Source: Bradyrhizobium sp. in8p8 (GTDB taxonomy: Bacteria; Pseudomonadota; Alphaproteobacteria; Rhizobiales; Xanthobacteraceae). Taken from it: a stretch of DNA of 64,000 bases. The notes under the pieces were generated by a model. That model saw only the letters and a program-made list of their open reading frames with translations. It did not search any database and had not been told where the DNA came from. Location: positions 62,001 to 126,000 of the forward strand of contig NZ_AUGD01000007.1 in the NCBI RefSeq assembly GCF_000426845.1, in the 5' to 3' direction. A program made the position numbers and the translations under genes. Positions 1 through 6,900 of this stretch are shown here, in pieces (the stretch's first letter is position 1; each line of letters opens with the position of its first letter).

Positions 1-437
1 TGCTCGCGGTGTTTCCGATCGACGAATATGTCGGCGATGCCGCTGATGTCTGCGCGGGCGTGCTTGAGGCGGCGCGCGAGTCCCGCGCCAGCGTCGAAGC
101 GCTCGCCATCCCTGTCGGCGATGCCGTCGAGCGCTTCCGCTTTGGCGTCGCGCTCCACGTCGGCAACATCCTCTACGGCAATATCGGCGGCGGCAACCGC
201 CTCGACTTCACCTGCATCGGCCCTGCCGTCAATCTTGCAGCAAGGCTCGAGAAGATCACGGGGCGCCTGGGGCGGACGGTCGTCGCCTCGGAAGGCTTTG
301 CCAATGTTTGTCGGCACGATTGGCTCGAACTCGGCGAATTTCCGATCGCGGGATTTTCCAAAGCGCAGCGCGTGTACGGGCTGGCGGATGAAGCGTACGC
401 GCAGGCGGCTGAGCCTATTCCTCCGGCTCGGTCGTGA
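1..437 (+). CDS. Class III adenylate/guanylate cyclase, C-terminal fragment (cut by window edge)
   Basis: The reading frame is open at the left edge, so only the last ~145 residues are present. They include the cyclase-homology core: a VALHVG strand followed by GNIGGGNRLDFTCIGPAVNLAARLE, typical of bacterial class III nucleotidyl cyclases that make cAMP or cGMP from ATP or GTP. The catalytic metal-binding half and any N-terminal sensor domain lie outside the window. The end overlaps the end of clpS on the other strand by about 23 bases (convergent). Family assignment is firm; substrate and regulatory input cannot be judged. Confidence 0.85.
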   Translation, partial: LAVFPIDEYVGDAADVCAGVLEAARESRASVEALAIPVGDAVERFRFGVALHVGNILYGNIGGGNRLDFTCIGPAVNLAARLEKITGRLGRTVVASEGFANVCRHDWLELGEFPIAGFSKAQRVYGLADEAYAQAAEPIPPARS

Positions 438-720
438 ACAGCAGCGGATAGCCCTTGGCGCGGCCGGCGTCGGTGGCTCGCGTCGCCTTGGTCTCGGCCA
501 CGTCCTTGGTGAATACCGCGACGACGCAGGCGCCAAGCTTGTGGGCGGTGATCATCACCTTGTAGGCCTGATCCTCGGTCATGCGGAATTCGGCCTTCAG
601 CACCATGGTGACGAATTCGCGAGGCGTGTAGTCATCGTTGATCAGGATGACCTTGTGCAGCCGCGGCCGCTCGACCTTGGTCTTTGTCTTGGTTTTCGGC
701 TTGCTGACGGTGTCGTTCAT
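415..720 (-). CDS. clpS: ATP-dependent Clp protease adaptor ClpS (ClpS2-like)
   Basis: A 101-residue protein with the ClpS core: a lysine-rich flexible N-terminus, then RPRLHKVILINDDYTPREFVTMVL and the MITAHKLGACVVAVF stretch. ClpS binds the N-domain of ClpA and delivers substrates with destabilising N-terminal residues (N-degron pathway) to ClpAP in the cytoplasm. No clpA is adjacent, and the C-terminus (YPLLFTTEPEE) resembles the second alphaproteobacterial paralogue, ClpS2, which normally stands apart from clpA. An AGGAT-like Shine-Dalgarno lies just upstream of the ATG. Very sure of family, fairly sure of the ClpS2 subtype. Confidence 0.93.
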   Translation of the reverse strand: MNDTVSKPKTKTKTKVERPRLHKVILINDDYTPREFVTMVLKAEFRMTEDQAYKVMITAHKLGACVVAVFTKDVAETKATRATDAGRAKGYPLLFTTEPEE

Positions 721-910
721 CGTATCCTGAAACCCCGGCCCTGATGAGCTCCAGCCGTTTCATCATAATGCAGGCACTCGTGCGGCTCCAAGCTGGTCGG
801 CACGCCGCCATCATGCCGCTGCGAATGGGCAGGGATGCGGCGACCGCGCCTGCCTGCACCAGGTCAGCATTATCCTTTCGGAGAACCGCTGCACGCTGCT
901 ACATCCTACT

Positions 911-1294
911 CTAGGGAAGCGCGCGGACAAGCTGCATGGCGGCGATCAGGGCGCCTACGGACAACGCCACCGATGCAATCATGTAGGCAGCCGAGGCCAA
1001 GGTCTGACCACGCTCGATCAGATACCAAGTATCCAGCGAGAACGTCGAGAATGTCGTGTAGCCGCCGCAAATCCCCACTGTCAAAAATATCCGGACGGTC
1101 TGCGGCAGGTTCCATCTCGTCGCGAACAGCGCGGCGAAGATGCCGATCAGGAACGATCCGGTCACGTTGATGATCAGCGTGCCCCAGGGAAAGTCAGTGC
1201 CGAAAGCACGGCCTGAACCGATTGTAGCGAGATAGCGCATGACGGCTCCGAGTGCTCCGCCGGCGGCCACCGCCAAAATGAATTGGATGTTCAA
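911..1294 (-). CDS. crcB: Fluoride exporter CrcB/FluC
   Basis: A 127-residue, four-helix membrane protein of the CrcB/Fluc family, which works as a dual-topology dimeric fluoride channel exporting F- from the cytoplasm. Visible signatures are GGALGAVMRY near the N-terminus, INVTGSFLIG, and GICGGYTTFSTFSLD. The start appears to be TTG at 1294, with a GGGGA-type ribosome site 9-10 bases upstream; no ATG fits. It follows the MFS gene by 28 bases on the same strand, so both share the fluoride-riboswitch leader at 2582-2716, which independently supports the function. Confidence 0.93.
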   Translation of the reverse strand: MNIQFILAVAAGGALGAVMRYLATIGSGRAFGTDFPWGTLIINVTGSFLIGIFAALFATRWNLPQTVRIFLTVGICGGYTTFSTFSLDTWYLIERGQTLASAAYMIASVALSVGALIAAMQLVRALP

Positions 1295-1322
1295 TGTCCC
1301 GTTCCCCGGTTTTCAGTCTGCA

Positions 1323-2525
1323 TCATCTGTTTCTTGCCGCCAGACCGTTGCCGACCGCAAGCAGTCCCACAAGCGAAACCAGCGCAAAGCCGAGTCCTGC
1401 CAGGAACGTGCCTTGAGGACCAAAGGCATCCCAAAGAGCGCCCGCGATCACGCTGGCGGCCAGCAAGGCAAGCCCGGTGAAGAGGTTGAAATAGCCGAAT
1501 GCGGTGCCGCGCAGGCTTGGTGGCGCCGCGTCGGCGACGAGGGCCGAAAGCAGTCCTTGCGTCAGCCCCATGTGCAGTCCCCACAGCACGACGCCGAGCG
1601 CGAGACCCGCAAGGCTCGGGAGCTGGGCCAGCGCAAGATCAGCGCCGGCGAGGAGGACCAGACCGAGCGCGAGCAGGCCGGTCCGGTTGATCCGATCCGA
1701 GAGGACCCCGGCCGGATAGGCTGACAGCGCATAGGCGACGTTCATCAGCACCAGCACCGCCGGCACCCACATCACGTCGAGGCCGATGCTCTGTGCGCGC
1801 AGGATCAGGAAGGCCTCACTGAAGCGCGCGAGCGTGAAGACAATCCCGACCGCGACGACGCGCCAGTACACCGCACCGAGCTGCCGCATGGCGGCGAGAT
1901 TGAGCGGATTCTTCACAGGCACCCGGCTCGGATCCGGGTCAGGCTCATTCACGCCGAAGGTGATCAGTCCAAACGACAGAAAGGCCGGCAGCACCGCCAC
2001 CCAGAACACGATCGTGAAATTGTCCGCCGTCCACCACATCAGCGCGATAGCAATCAGCGGCCCGAGGAAGGCCCCGATGGTGTCGAGCGATTGCCGCAGC
2101 CCGAAGCTCGCGCCGCGCAAGCCGATCGGCGCAATATCGGCGATCAGCGCATCGCGCGGCGCACCGCGAATGCCCTTGCCGACGCGGTCGATGAAGCGTG
2201 CCGCCACCAGCCATCCGACGCTGGGCGCGAGCGGAAACAGCGGCTTGGTGAAGGCGGCAAGTCCATAGCCGAATGCGGCCAGCAGCTTGCGGCGACCGAG
2301 CCAATCCGACAGCGCGCCGGAGAAGATTCTTGTGATCGAGGCGGTCGCCTCCGCAATGCCCTCGATGAAGCCGACGGTAAGCGTGGAGGTGCCGAGCACG
2401 GTGACGAGATAGAGCGGCAGCAGCGCGTGGATCATCTCGGAGGAGATGTCCATCAGCATCGAGACGAAGCCGAGCACCCAGATTCCCCTGGGCAGGGAGG
2501 TGCGCGGAGCATTCGGTGTCGTCAT
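1323..2525 (-). CDS. MFS transporter in fluoride-riboswitch operon
   Basis: A 400-residue major facilitator with about 12 hydrophobic segments and the loop 2-3 motif near DWLGRRK. The frame extends back to a GTG at 2573, but the ATG at 2525 is preferred: it gives the normal MFS N-terminus (TTPNAPRTSLPRGIWVLG) and leaves the riboswitch terminator wholly untranslated. The substrate is unknown. It is first gene of a two-gene unit with crcB behind a fluoride riboswitch, so a role in fluoride or fluoride-associated stress is inferred from context only. Confidence 0.85.
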   Translation of the reverse strand: MTTPNAPRTSLPRGIWVLGFVSMLMDISSEMIHALLPLYLVTVLGTSTLTVGFIEGIAEATASITRIFSGALSDWLGRRKLLAAFGYGLAAFTKPLFPLAPSVGWLVAARFIDRVGKGIRGAPRDALIADIAPIGLRGASFGLRQSLDTIGAFLGPLIAIALMWWTADNFTIVFWVAVLPAFLSFGLITFGVNEPDPDPSRVPVKNPLNLAAMRQLGAVYWRVVAVGIVFTLARFSEAFLILRAQSIGLDVMWVPAVLVLMNVAYALSAYPAGVLSDRINRTGLLALGLVLLAGADLALAQLPSLAGLALGVVLWGLHMGLTQGLLSALVADAAPPSLRGTAFGYFNLFTGLALLAASVIAGALWDAFGPQGTFLAGLGFALVSLVGLLAVGNGLAARNR

Positions 2526-2581
2526 CGTCGCGCCTTCGCCGTGTCCTCGCCTTCGCCTGCTGGCCTTCGTCACCAGGCAAC

Positions 2582-2603
2582 AAAAAACCCGCCATCGGCG
2601 GGT
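2582..2603 (-). terminator. Intrinsic terminator, expression platform of the fluoride riboswitch
   Basis: Read on the minus strand, a 7-bp GC-rich stem (ACCCGCC/GGCGGGT, arms 2597-2603 and 2587-2593, three-base loop) is followed at once by six T residues. It lies between the aptamer and the ATG of the MFS gene and no complete gene precedes it, so it fits a premature terminator controlled by the aptamer rather than an end-of-operon terminator. Confidence 0.88.
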
Positions 2604-2652
2604 GTGTCCATGCTCCCGCCCAAGGCAGAGGCCGCAGATTGCCTCTCCTCAA

Positions 2653-2716
2653 GCAGGAGTCATCAGCCCACGAGGTCATCGACCGCCGGGCGGTTGTCGG
2701 GGGACTCCATCCCCAT
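2653..2716 (-). ncRNA. Fluoride riboswitch (crcB motif) aptamer
   Basis: On the minus strand the sequence reads GGGGATGGAGTCCCCC, then ACAACCGCCC, a variable hairpin, and GGGCTGATGACTCCTGC. This matches the fluoride aptamer consensus: P1 GGGG/CCCC, the AACCGCCC...GGGCTGATG helix, and the pseudoknot GGAGTC/GACTCC equivalent to the one in the Thermotoga aptamer. An intrinsic terminator follows about 50 bases downstream, then an MFS gene and crcB. With such an architecture fluoride binding is expected to prevent termination. A possible promoter is TTGTCC/TAGGGT about 20-45 bases upstream (weak). Confidence 0.92.
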
Positions 2717-3011
2717 CTGTGTGAGCAACCCTAGCATGGAAATCGTGCCGGACAAGTGGGCCGGGCGCTCTGTCCCGCGACTCGTCGTGTCCGGTCGCTC
2801 GCATTCGAGCCCAAGGGCGCGAGGTGGCCTGCGGGGTTCCTGCGGCGCGACCGCGGCAAGACGACGGCAGCTTTGCGCCGAGCTCGCAAGTTTTCATCTT
2901 GAGACTTCTCGACCCGCGAACTCTTAACTCGAATGTGAAGCACAACCGATCTTCGGCCTTTGCGGCAAGGCGTTTGCATGTCACCATCGCGTCGTACGAC
3001 GGGAGACTGCG

Positions 3012-3872
3012 ATGCGTTTGCTGTTCTCGATCGGGGCTGTGCTGGTGGCCGGCATGTTTGCCGGAGGGGACGTCGCGGGCATCGCGGCACCGGGACCCAA
3101 GTTTGGAGCGCCCAGGAATCATCCGCAGCGACTCGCAGCCGACAAGGACGTGCAGGTCGACGTCGAACTGATCCTCGCGGTTGACGTGTCCTACTCCATG
3201 GACATGGACGAACTCGCGATGCAGCGCGAGGGCTATGCGCAGGCAATTCAGTCGAAGGAGTTCCTGCAGGCGCTGAAGTTGGGGCCGAACGGCCGGATCG
3301 CGGTGACCTATTTCGAGTGGGCCGCCTCCAGCGACCAGAAGATCATCATTCCCTGGCGGCTGGTCGACGGACCGGAGACGGCGGATGCAGTGGCCGCCGA
3401 GATCATGAAGACGCCGATCCGGCGCGCTTCGCGCACATCGATATCGGGCGCGATCAACTTCGCGATGCCGCTGTTTGATGAGGACCCCTATCGGGGCTTG
3501 CGCCGCGTCATCGACATTTCCGGTGACGGCCCCAACAACAATGGCGGTCCGGTCACGGTTGCGCGCGATGCCGCGCTGGAGAAGGGCATCGTCATCAACG
3601 GTCTGCCGATCATGGTCAAGGAGCCGTCCTATTCGACCATGGATATCGACAATCTCGATTTCTACTACGAGGACTGCGTCATCGGAGGGCCTGGCTCCTT
3701 CGTCATCACGATCAAGGAGCGCGACAAATTCAAGGAAGCGATCCGCACCAAGCTGCTGATGGAGGTCGCCGGCCGCACGCCGGAGCGGCCCGTCATGCGG
3801 GTTGCCGACAAGGAGCCGCGCGTCAACTGCCTGATCGGGGAGAAGATCTGGTCCGATCGGTGGGGGCGGTAA
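3012..3872 (+). CDS. DUF1194 (von Willebrand A-like) secreted protein
   Basis: A 286-residue protein with an N-terminal hydrophobic export signal (RLLFSIGAVLVAGMFAGG) and a DUF1194 domain, a VWA-related fold. The metal-ion-dependent adhesion site is visible as DVSYSMD (D58, S60, S62), followed by RTSISGAINFAMPLF and RRVIDISGDGPNNNGG. VWA domains bind protein partners through a divalent cation; the partner is unknown. It stands alone on the plus strand, about 300 bases from the riboswitch on the opposite strand. Family sure, function not known. Confidence 0.88.
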   Translation: MRLLFSIGAVLVAGMFAGGDVAGIAAPGPKFGAPRNHPQRLAADKDVQVDVELILAVDVSYSMDMDELAMQREGYAQAIQSKEFLQALKLGPNGRIAVTYFEWAASSDQKIIIPWRLVDGPETADAVAAEIMKTPIRRASRTSISGAINFAMPLFDEDPYRGLRRVIDISGDGPNNNGGPVTVARDAALEKGIVINGLPIMVKEPSYSTMDIDNLDFYYEDCVIGGPGSFVITIKERDKFKEAIRTKLLMEVAGRTPERPVMRVADKEPRVNCLIGEKIWSDRWGR

Positions 3873-3932
3873 GACCACACTGACACCTTTTGCCTTACCG
3901 GCATGCAGTCGGATTTAACTGCTCGTTAACCG

Positions 3933-4622
3933 ATGCATGCCCCTAATCGGATGATCCCCGTAACCAGCCTACCTCCGAGCGGACCAGTGTCCATCGTCAC
4001 GTCGAGCACCAACCAGATCTCGCCCGCCAACGAGCGGATGTATCGCCAGAGTGCTCTGGTCGGCGACTGGAAGGGCAATTGGGTGGGCAACAACCAGCCC
4101 GTCAGCTTCAAGGTCGTGAACATCCGCGGAGCCCGGGCGCAGGTCGAGTACACCCACAACGGCCGCACCGAGCGCGGCTTCGGCGAAGTCAAGGGTACGC
4201 TTATCACCTTCGGCGGCGTCACCGTCGGCACCAAGGACGGTAAGAACATGGTGCTGCTGTTCTCGGTGGGCGGCGTTGGCAAGCAGACCGCGAATCTCGA
4301 GAAGCAGGCGCCGCCGGCGTCCGACAGCCGTCTCATGGGAAGCTGGGGCGGCTATTCCAGCGACAACGGCAAGAGCGCGAGCTTCAAGGTGCTCGCCGTC
4401 AACGGCAAGGAGGCGCAGGTCAGCGTCACCACGGACGGCGTCACCCGCCAGGGCACTGGCTACGTCTACAAGAACGTCATCATGTTCGGGCAGACACAGA
4501 TCGCGACCGACGACGGACAGAACGGCAAGGTCATCTATCAGGTCGGCACCAAATCCTTCATGGTGCCAGTGACGAAATACCCGCCGGCAGATTCGTCCTC
4601 TTTAGTCGACAAGACGGCATAG
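3933..4622 (+). CDS. Hypothetical protein with two copies of a beta-rich repeat domain
   Basis: I do not recognise the family. The 229-residue product contains two ~75-90-residue copies of one domain, at about residues 42-115 (GDWKGNWVG..VSFKVVNIRGARAQVEYTHNG) and 130-210 (GSWGGYSS..ASFKVLAVNGKEAQVSVTTDG). Each runs from a G-x-W strand to an (L/I)ITFGG or IMFGQT strand, suggesting a duplicated small beta-barrel or sandwich. No clear signal peptide starts at the chosen ATG. It begins 60 bases after the DUF1194 gene on the same strand, so the two may be cotranscribed. Confidence 0.7.
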   Translation: MHAPNRMIPVTSLPPSGPVSIVTSSTNQISPANERMYRQSALVGDWKGNWVGNNQPVSFKVVNIRGARAQVEYTHNGRTERGFGEVKGTLITFGGVTVGTKDGKNMVLLFSVGGVGKQTANLEKQAPPASDSRLMGSWGGYSSDNGKSASFKVLAVNGKEAQVSVTTDGVTRQGTGYVYKNVIMFGQTQIATDDGQNGKVIYQVGTKSFMVPVTKYPPADSSSLVDKTA

Positions 4623-4626
4623 CCGT

Positions 4627-4800
4627 TCACGGCGGTGTCCTGCGGGGCTGCGTCAGCGCCTTCAATTCTTGATCGACCTGCCGCAGGATGGTGCAGGCCT
4701 GCATGAAATCGCCGTCCCGACGAGTTGCCAGATTTGATTGGAACGCTCGATCAAACGTGGGATCGCGAGCGGACGGATGTGCGGTACCGCGCACGCTAGC
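4627..4800 (-). pseudogene. Possible remnant of a small gene
   Basis: In a 355-base gap between two plus-strand genes, the minus strand has an open stretch ending at a TGA (4627-4629). Its tail reads like real protein (FDRAFQSNLATRRDGDFMQ then ACTILRQVDQELKALTQP). No ATG or GTG with a ribosome site precedes it, and upstream the reading becomes low-complexity. It may be a decayed gene end or a small gene with an unusual start. Low confidence. The rest of the gap (4800-4977) holds only a TATAAT-like box (about 4946-4951) that may serve the next plus-strand gene. Confidence 0.22.
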
Positions 4801-4977
4801 ACCGGAGTGCGATGGCCTGAACGCGCGGGACTTCGGCGAGAGCGGAAGTCAGCCGGCGGAGCAAGGGATCGGGGGATATCGGTGCAGGTGTCCGTAAGGC
4901 GCGATCGGCGAGGTCGCTCCGCTGGCGTTGGCGATCTTCCAGGGGTATAATCGCCAGGAGTTCCGACGGTAGCTTGA

Positions 4978-5580
4978 ATGTTCAACTTCGCCAATCAATG
5001 TGGCCTTGCCGCTCTGCTGGCATTGCTTTGCCTGAACGGGTCATCGGCTGATGCACAGGTTGCGCCGCTGAGATATTGGATCCCAGGCGGGCCTTTCGGC
5101 CTCGGCGGAGGCGCCAGCCAGAGTTCCGATACCTACGGCAATTTTTCGAGCTTCAATACCGGCGAGGCGGGTTGGCGTACCAACTATGCCAACGGTTTCT
5201 TCGTCGGCAGCGAGCGCGGCAATCTTGGCTTGAGCGGCTTCAATCAGGCCGGTTCTGCGGGAAGCTTCAGTGCGCTGTCCTATGACAGCACGCAGTTCGG
5301 CTACAACACGAAGACGGCTGGCGGCATGCCCGTCACATTCTTCGCTGGATTCAACACGCTGAAATTCGGCAACGGCATTGGCAGCTCACTGGCGCCACTC
5401 ATCTCCAGCGCCGCGCCCGGCTACGGTGGATTTGCGGGCGTCGAGTTCAACCCGACCTCCAATCTCAGCCTCTCGTTCGGCGTCGGCTATACCCAGCAGC
5501 AATCGGGACGCATGGACAGCGACATCAACTCCTCGATGTTGCCCGGCGAGTCTCCGGCGCTGGGCGGGTTGCGGCGCTAG
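4978..5580 (+). CDS. Hypothetical secreted or outer-membrane beta-barrel-like protein
   Basis: A 200-residue protein with a clear Sec signal peptide (LAALLALLCLNGSSADAQ, likely cleaved after ADA). The mature part is rich in Gly, Ser, Asn and aromatic residues, with alternating short strands (VTFFAGFNTLKFG, GGFAGVEFNPTSNLSLSFGVGYTQQ), as in small outer-membrane barrels. The last strand does not end in the usual aromatic residue, so full barrel insertion is uncertain. A TATAAT-like -10 lies about 30 bases upstream. Its TAG overlaps by 4 bases the stop of the convergent nitroreductase-like gene. Confidence 0.68.
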   Translation: MFNFANQCGLAALLALLCLNGSSADAQVAPLRYWIPGGPFGLGGGASQSSDTYGNFSSFNTGEAGWRTNYANGFFVGSERGNLGLSGFNQAGSAGSFSALSYDSTQFGYNTKTAGGMPVTFFAGFNTLKFGNGIGSSLAPLISSAAPGYGGFAGVEFNPTSNLSLSFGVGYTQQQSGRMDSDINSSMLPGESPALGGLRR

Positions 5581-6665
5581 GATTGCATCACGCGCTCCGG
5601 CGGACGCCGCAGCGATTTCGGCAGATCCGGGCCGGTTCCGAAGCGCATCACGATATCGGGACGCCGTTCGCCGAATCCGAGTGAAGCCGCAAATTGCGAC
5701 CGCAACGACGCGACCTCGACCGGCTGGTTGATGAAGGCATACTTGAGTCCCAGCGCGGTCGCCTGCAGACCGAAGCGCTGACAGGCACGGCCGACCGCGA
5801 TCCAATGCGATCTGTCGCTTCCGTCTGCAGCGAGCACGACGACGCCCGCAGAGCTCTCGAGCTGTTCGCGGTACTTCTTGTTTTCGCCGCTCTCGGTGAA
5901 GAAGAGATTCAGCAGCGGCCGCGCCAGCCATGAAGGCAGGGAGGGGTTGCCTGAGGCGGGCGCATACAGCCCGTCCATCGTCGCGAGCGCCTCCGCCTCG
6001 TTGAAGCGGATCCAGTGCACGAGCTCGCGCATGAAGGCCTTGTCGCGCATCTGCGCCGAATTGCCTTGGAGCACGTAATCGGTGACCCCGGCTATCGCGG
6101 CGCGTTCGGTCATCAGGATCGCCGTGACGTTCGATTCGCGACAAGCGCCCTCGAGCCGGCGCAATGTCTCCGGTGCGGCCGGCTTGCCGTCGAATGCAGC
6201 GCGCGTGCATTGTCTGATCGGAATCGCGGCGGCCAGCGTCGATGCTGCCGGCGGGGCCTCCTCGAGCGTGATCACGATGCGGTCGCCGTCGAGGGCGAGA
6301 TCGGCGTGCCAGCCAAGCGTTGATGCAGCGAGGATGAGGTTTTCGGCGGCACAGCCGAGACTGACGAAGAGGTGATGATCGTCCGGATCGACGGCCGGAC
6401 AGCGGCGCTTGAAGTCGGGGGCGATCGCGATGACGTTGCCGCGAATCGAGAAGGTCCACGGCTGGGTATTGTGGCTGTTGGCCGCGAGCGTGGCAAAGCG
6501 CACCAGTTCGCGATCCCTCGGCGTCGATTGCAGCGGAGCACGTAACGTTTTCGCCGCCTCGTCATAGGTGCTCGCTGCAGCGGCTGCAGAGGTGCCGGTG
6601 CCGGCCGCGGAGAGCCCAAGCGCGGCGGTGATGAATCGTCGTCGGTGCAAACTGCTGACGGTCAT
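5577..6665 (-). CDS. Tat-exported nitroreductase-like (Acg family) flavoprotein
   Basis: A 362-residue protein with a twin-arginine-type leader (SLHRRRFITAALGLSAAGTG) followed by a nitroreductase-fold region: NSHNTQPWTFSIRGN near residue 75 is the hallmark of the Acg/nitroreductase group, and LGLKYAFINQPVE sits near the C-terminus. The family binds FMN; mycobacterial Acg members are thought to bind or sequester flavin rather than reduce nitro-compounds, so enzymatic activity is uncertain. The RR leader implies folding with cofactor before export to the periplasm. Monocistronic, convergent with the preceding gene. Confidence 0.75.
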   Translation of the reverse strand: MTVSSLHRRRFITAALGLSAAGTGTSAAAAASTYDEAAKTLRAPLQSTPRDRELVRFATLAANSHNTQPWTFSIRGNVIAIAPDFKRRCPAVDPDDHHLFVSLGCAAENLILAASTLGWHADLALDGDRIVITLEEAPPAASTLAAAIPIRQCTRAAFDGKPAAPETLRRLEGACRESNVTAILMTERAAIAGVTDYVLQGNSAQMRDKAFMRELVHWIRFNEAEALATMDGLYAPASGNPSLPSWLARPLLNLFFTESGENKKYREQLESSAGVVVLAADGSDRSHWIAVGRACQRFGLQATALGLKYAFINQPVEVASLRSQFAASLGFGERRPDIVMRFGTGPDLPKSLRRPPERVMQS

Positions 6666-6900
6666 CCGAACATTATAGCTTGCAGATCACGTACCCGTGC
6701 GACGCTCGCAGTGCTCTGCCGGCTCTTGCTTGTGAATGATGCGCCTATTCGCCGCATGAGTGTGGCGGATCAGCCACAATCGGAACGCAGGCGCATAACC
6801 CGAGCATCCCCGCTGATTGCAGCGGTTCCCGCCGCGCCGTAGGAAGCATTGCAGCGCTCCTGATCTGAGAGCGCGTCCAATTGGCGGATGCTCAACGCTC

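Noticed and set aside
2676..3878. A 400-codon minus-strand frame antisense to the DUF1194 gene
   Set aside because: Composition is Arg/Asp-rich with no domain, and the opposite strand has a clear VWA-like protein; it also overlaps the riboswitch.
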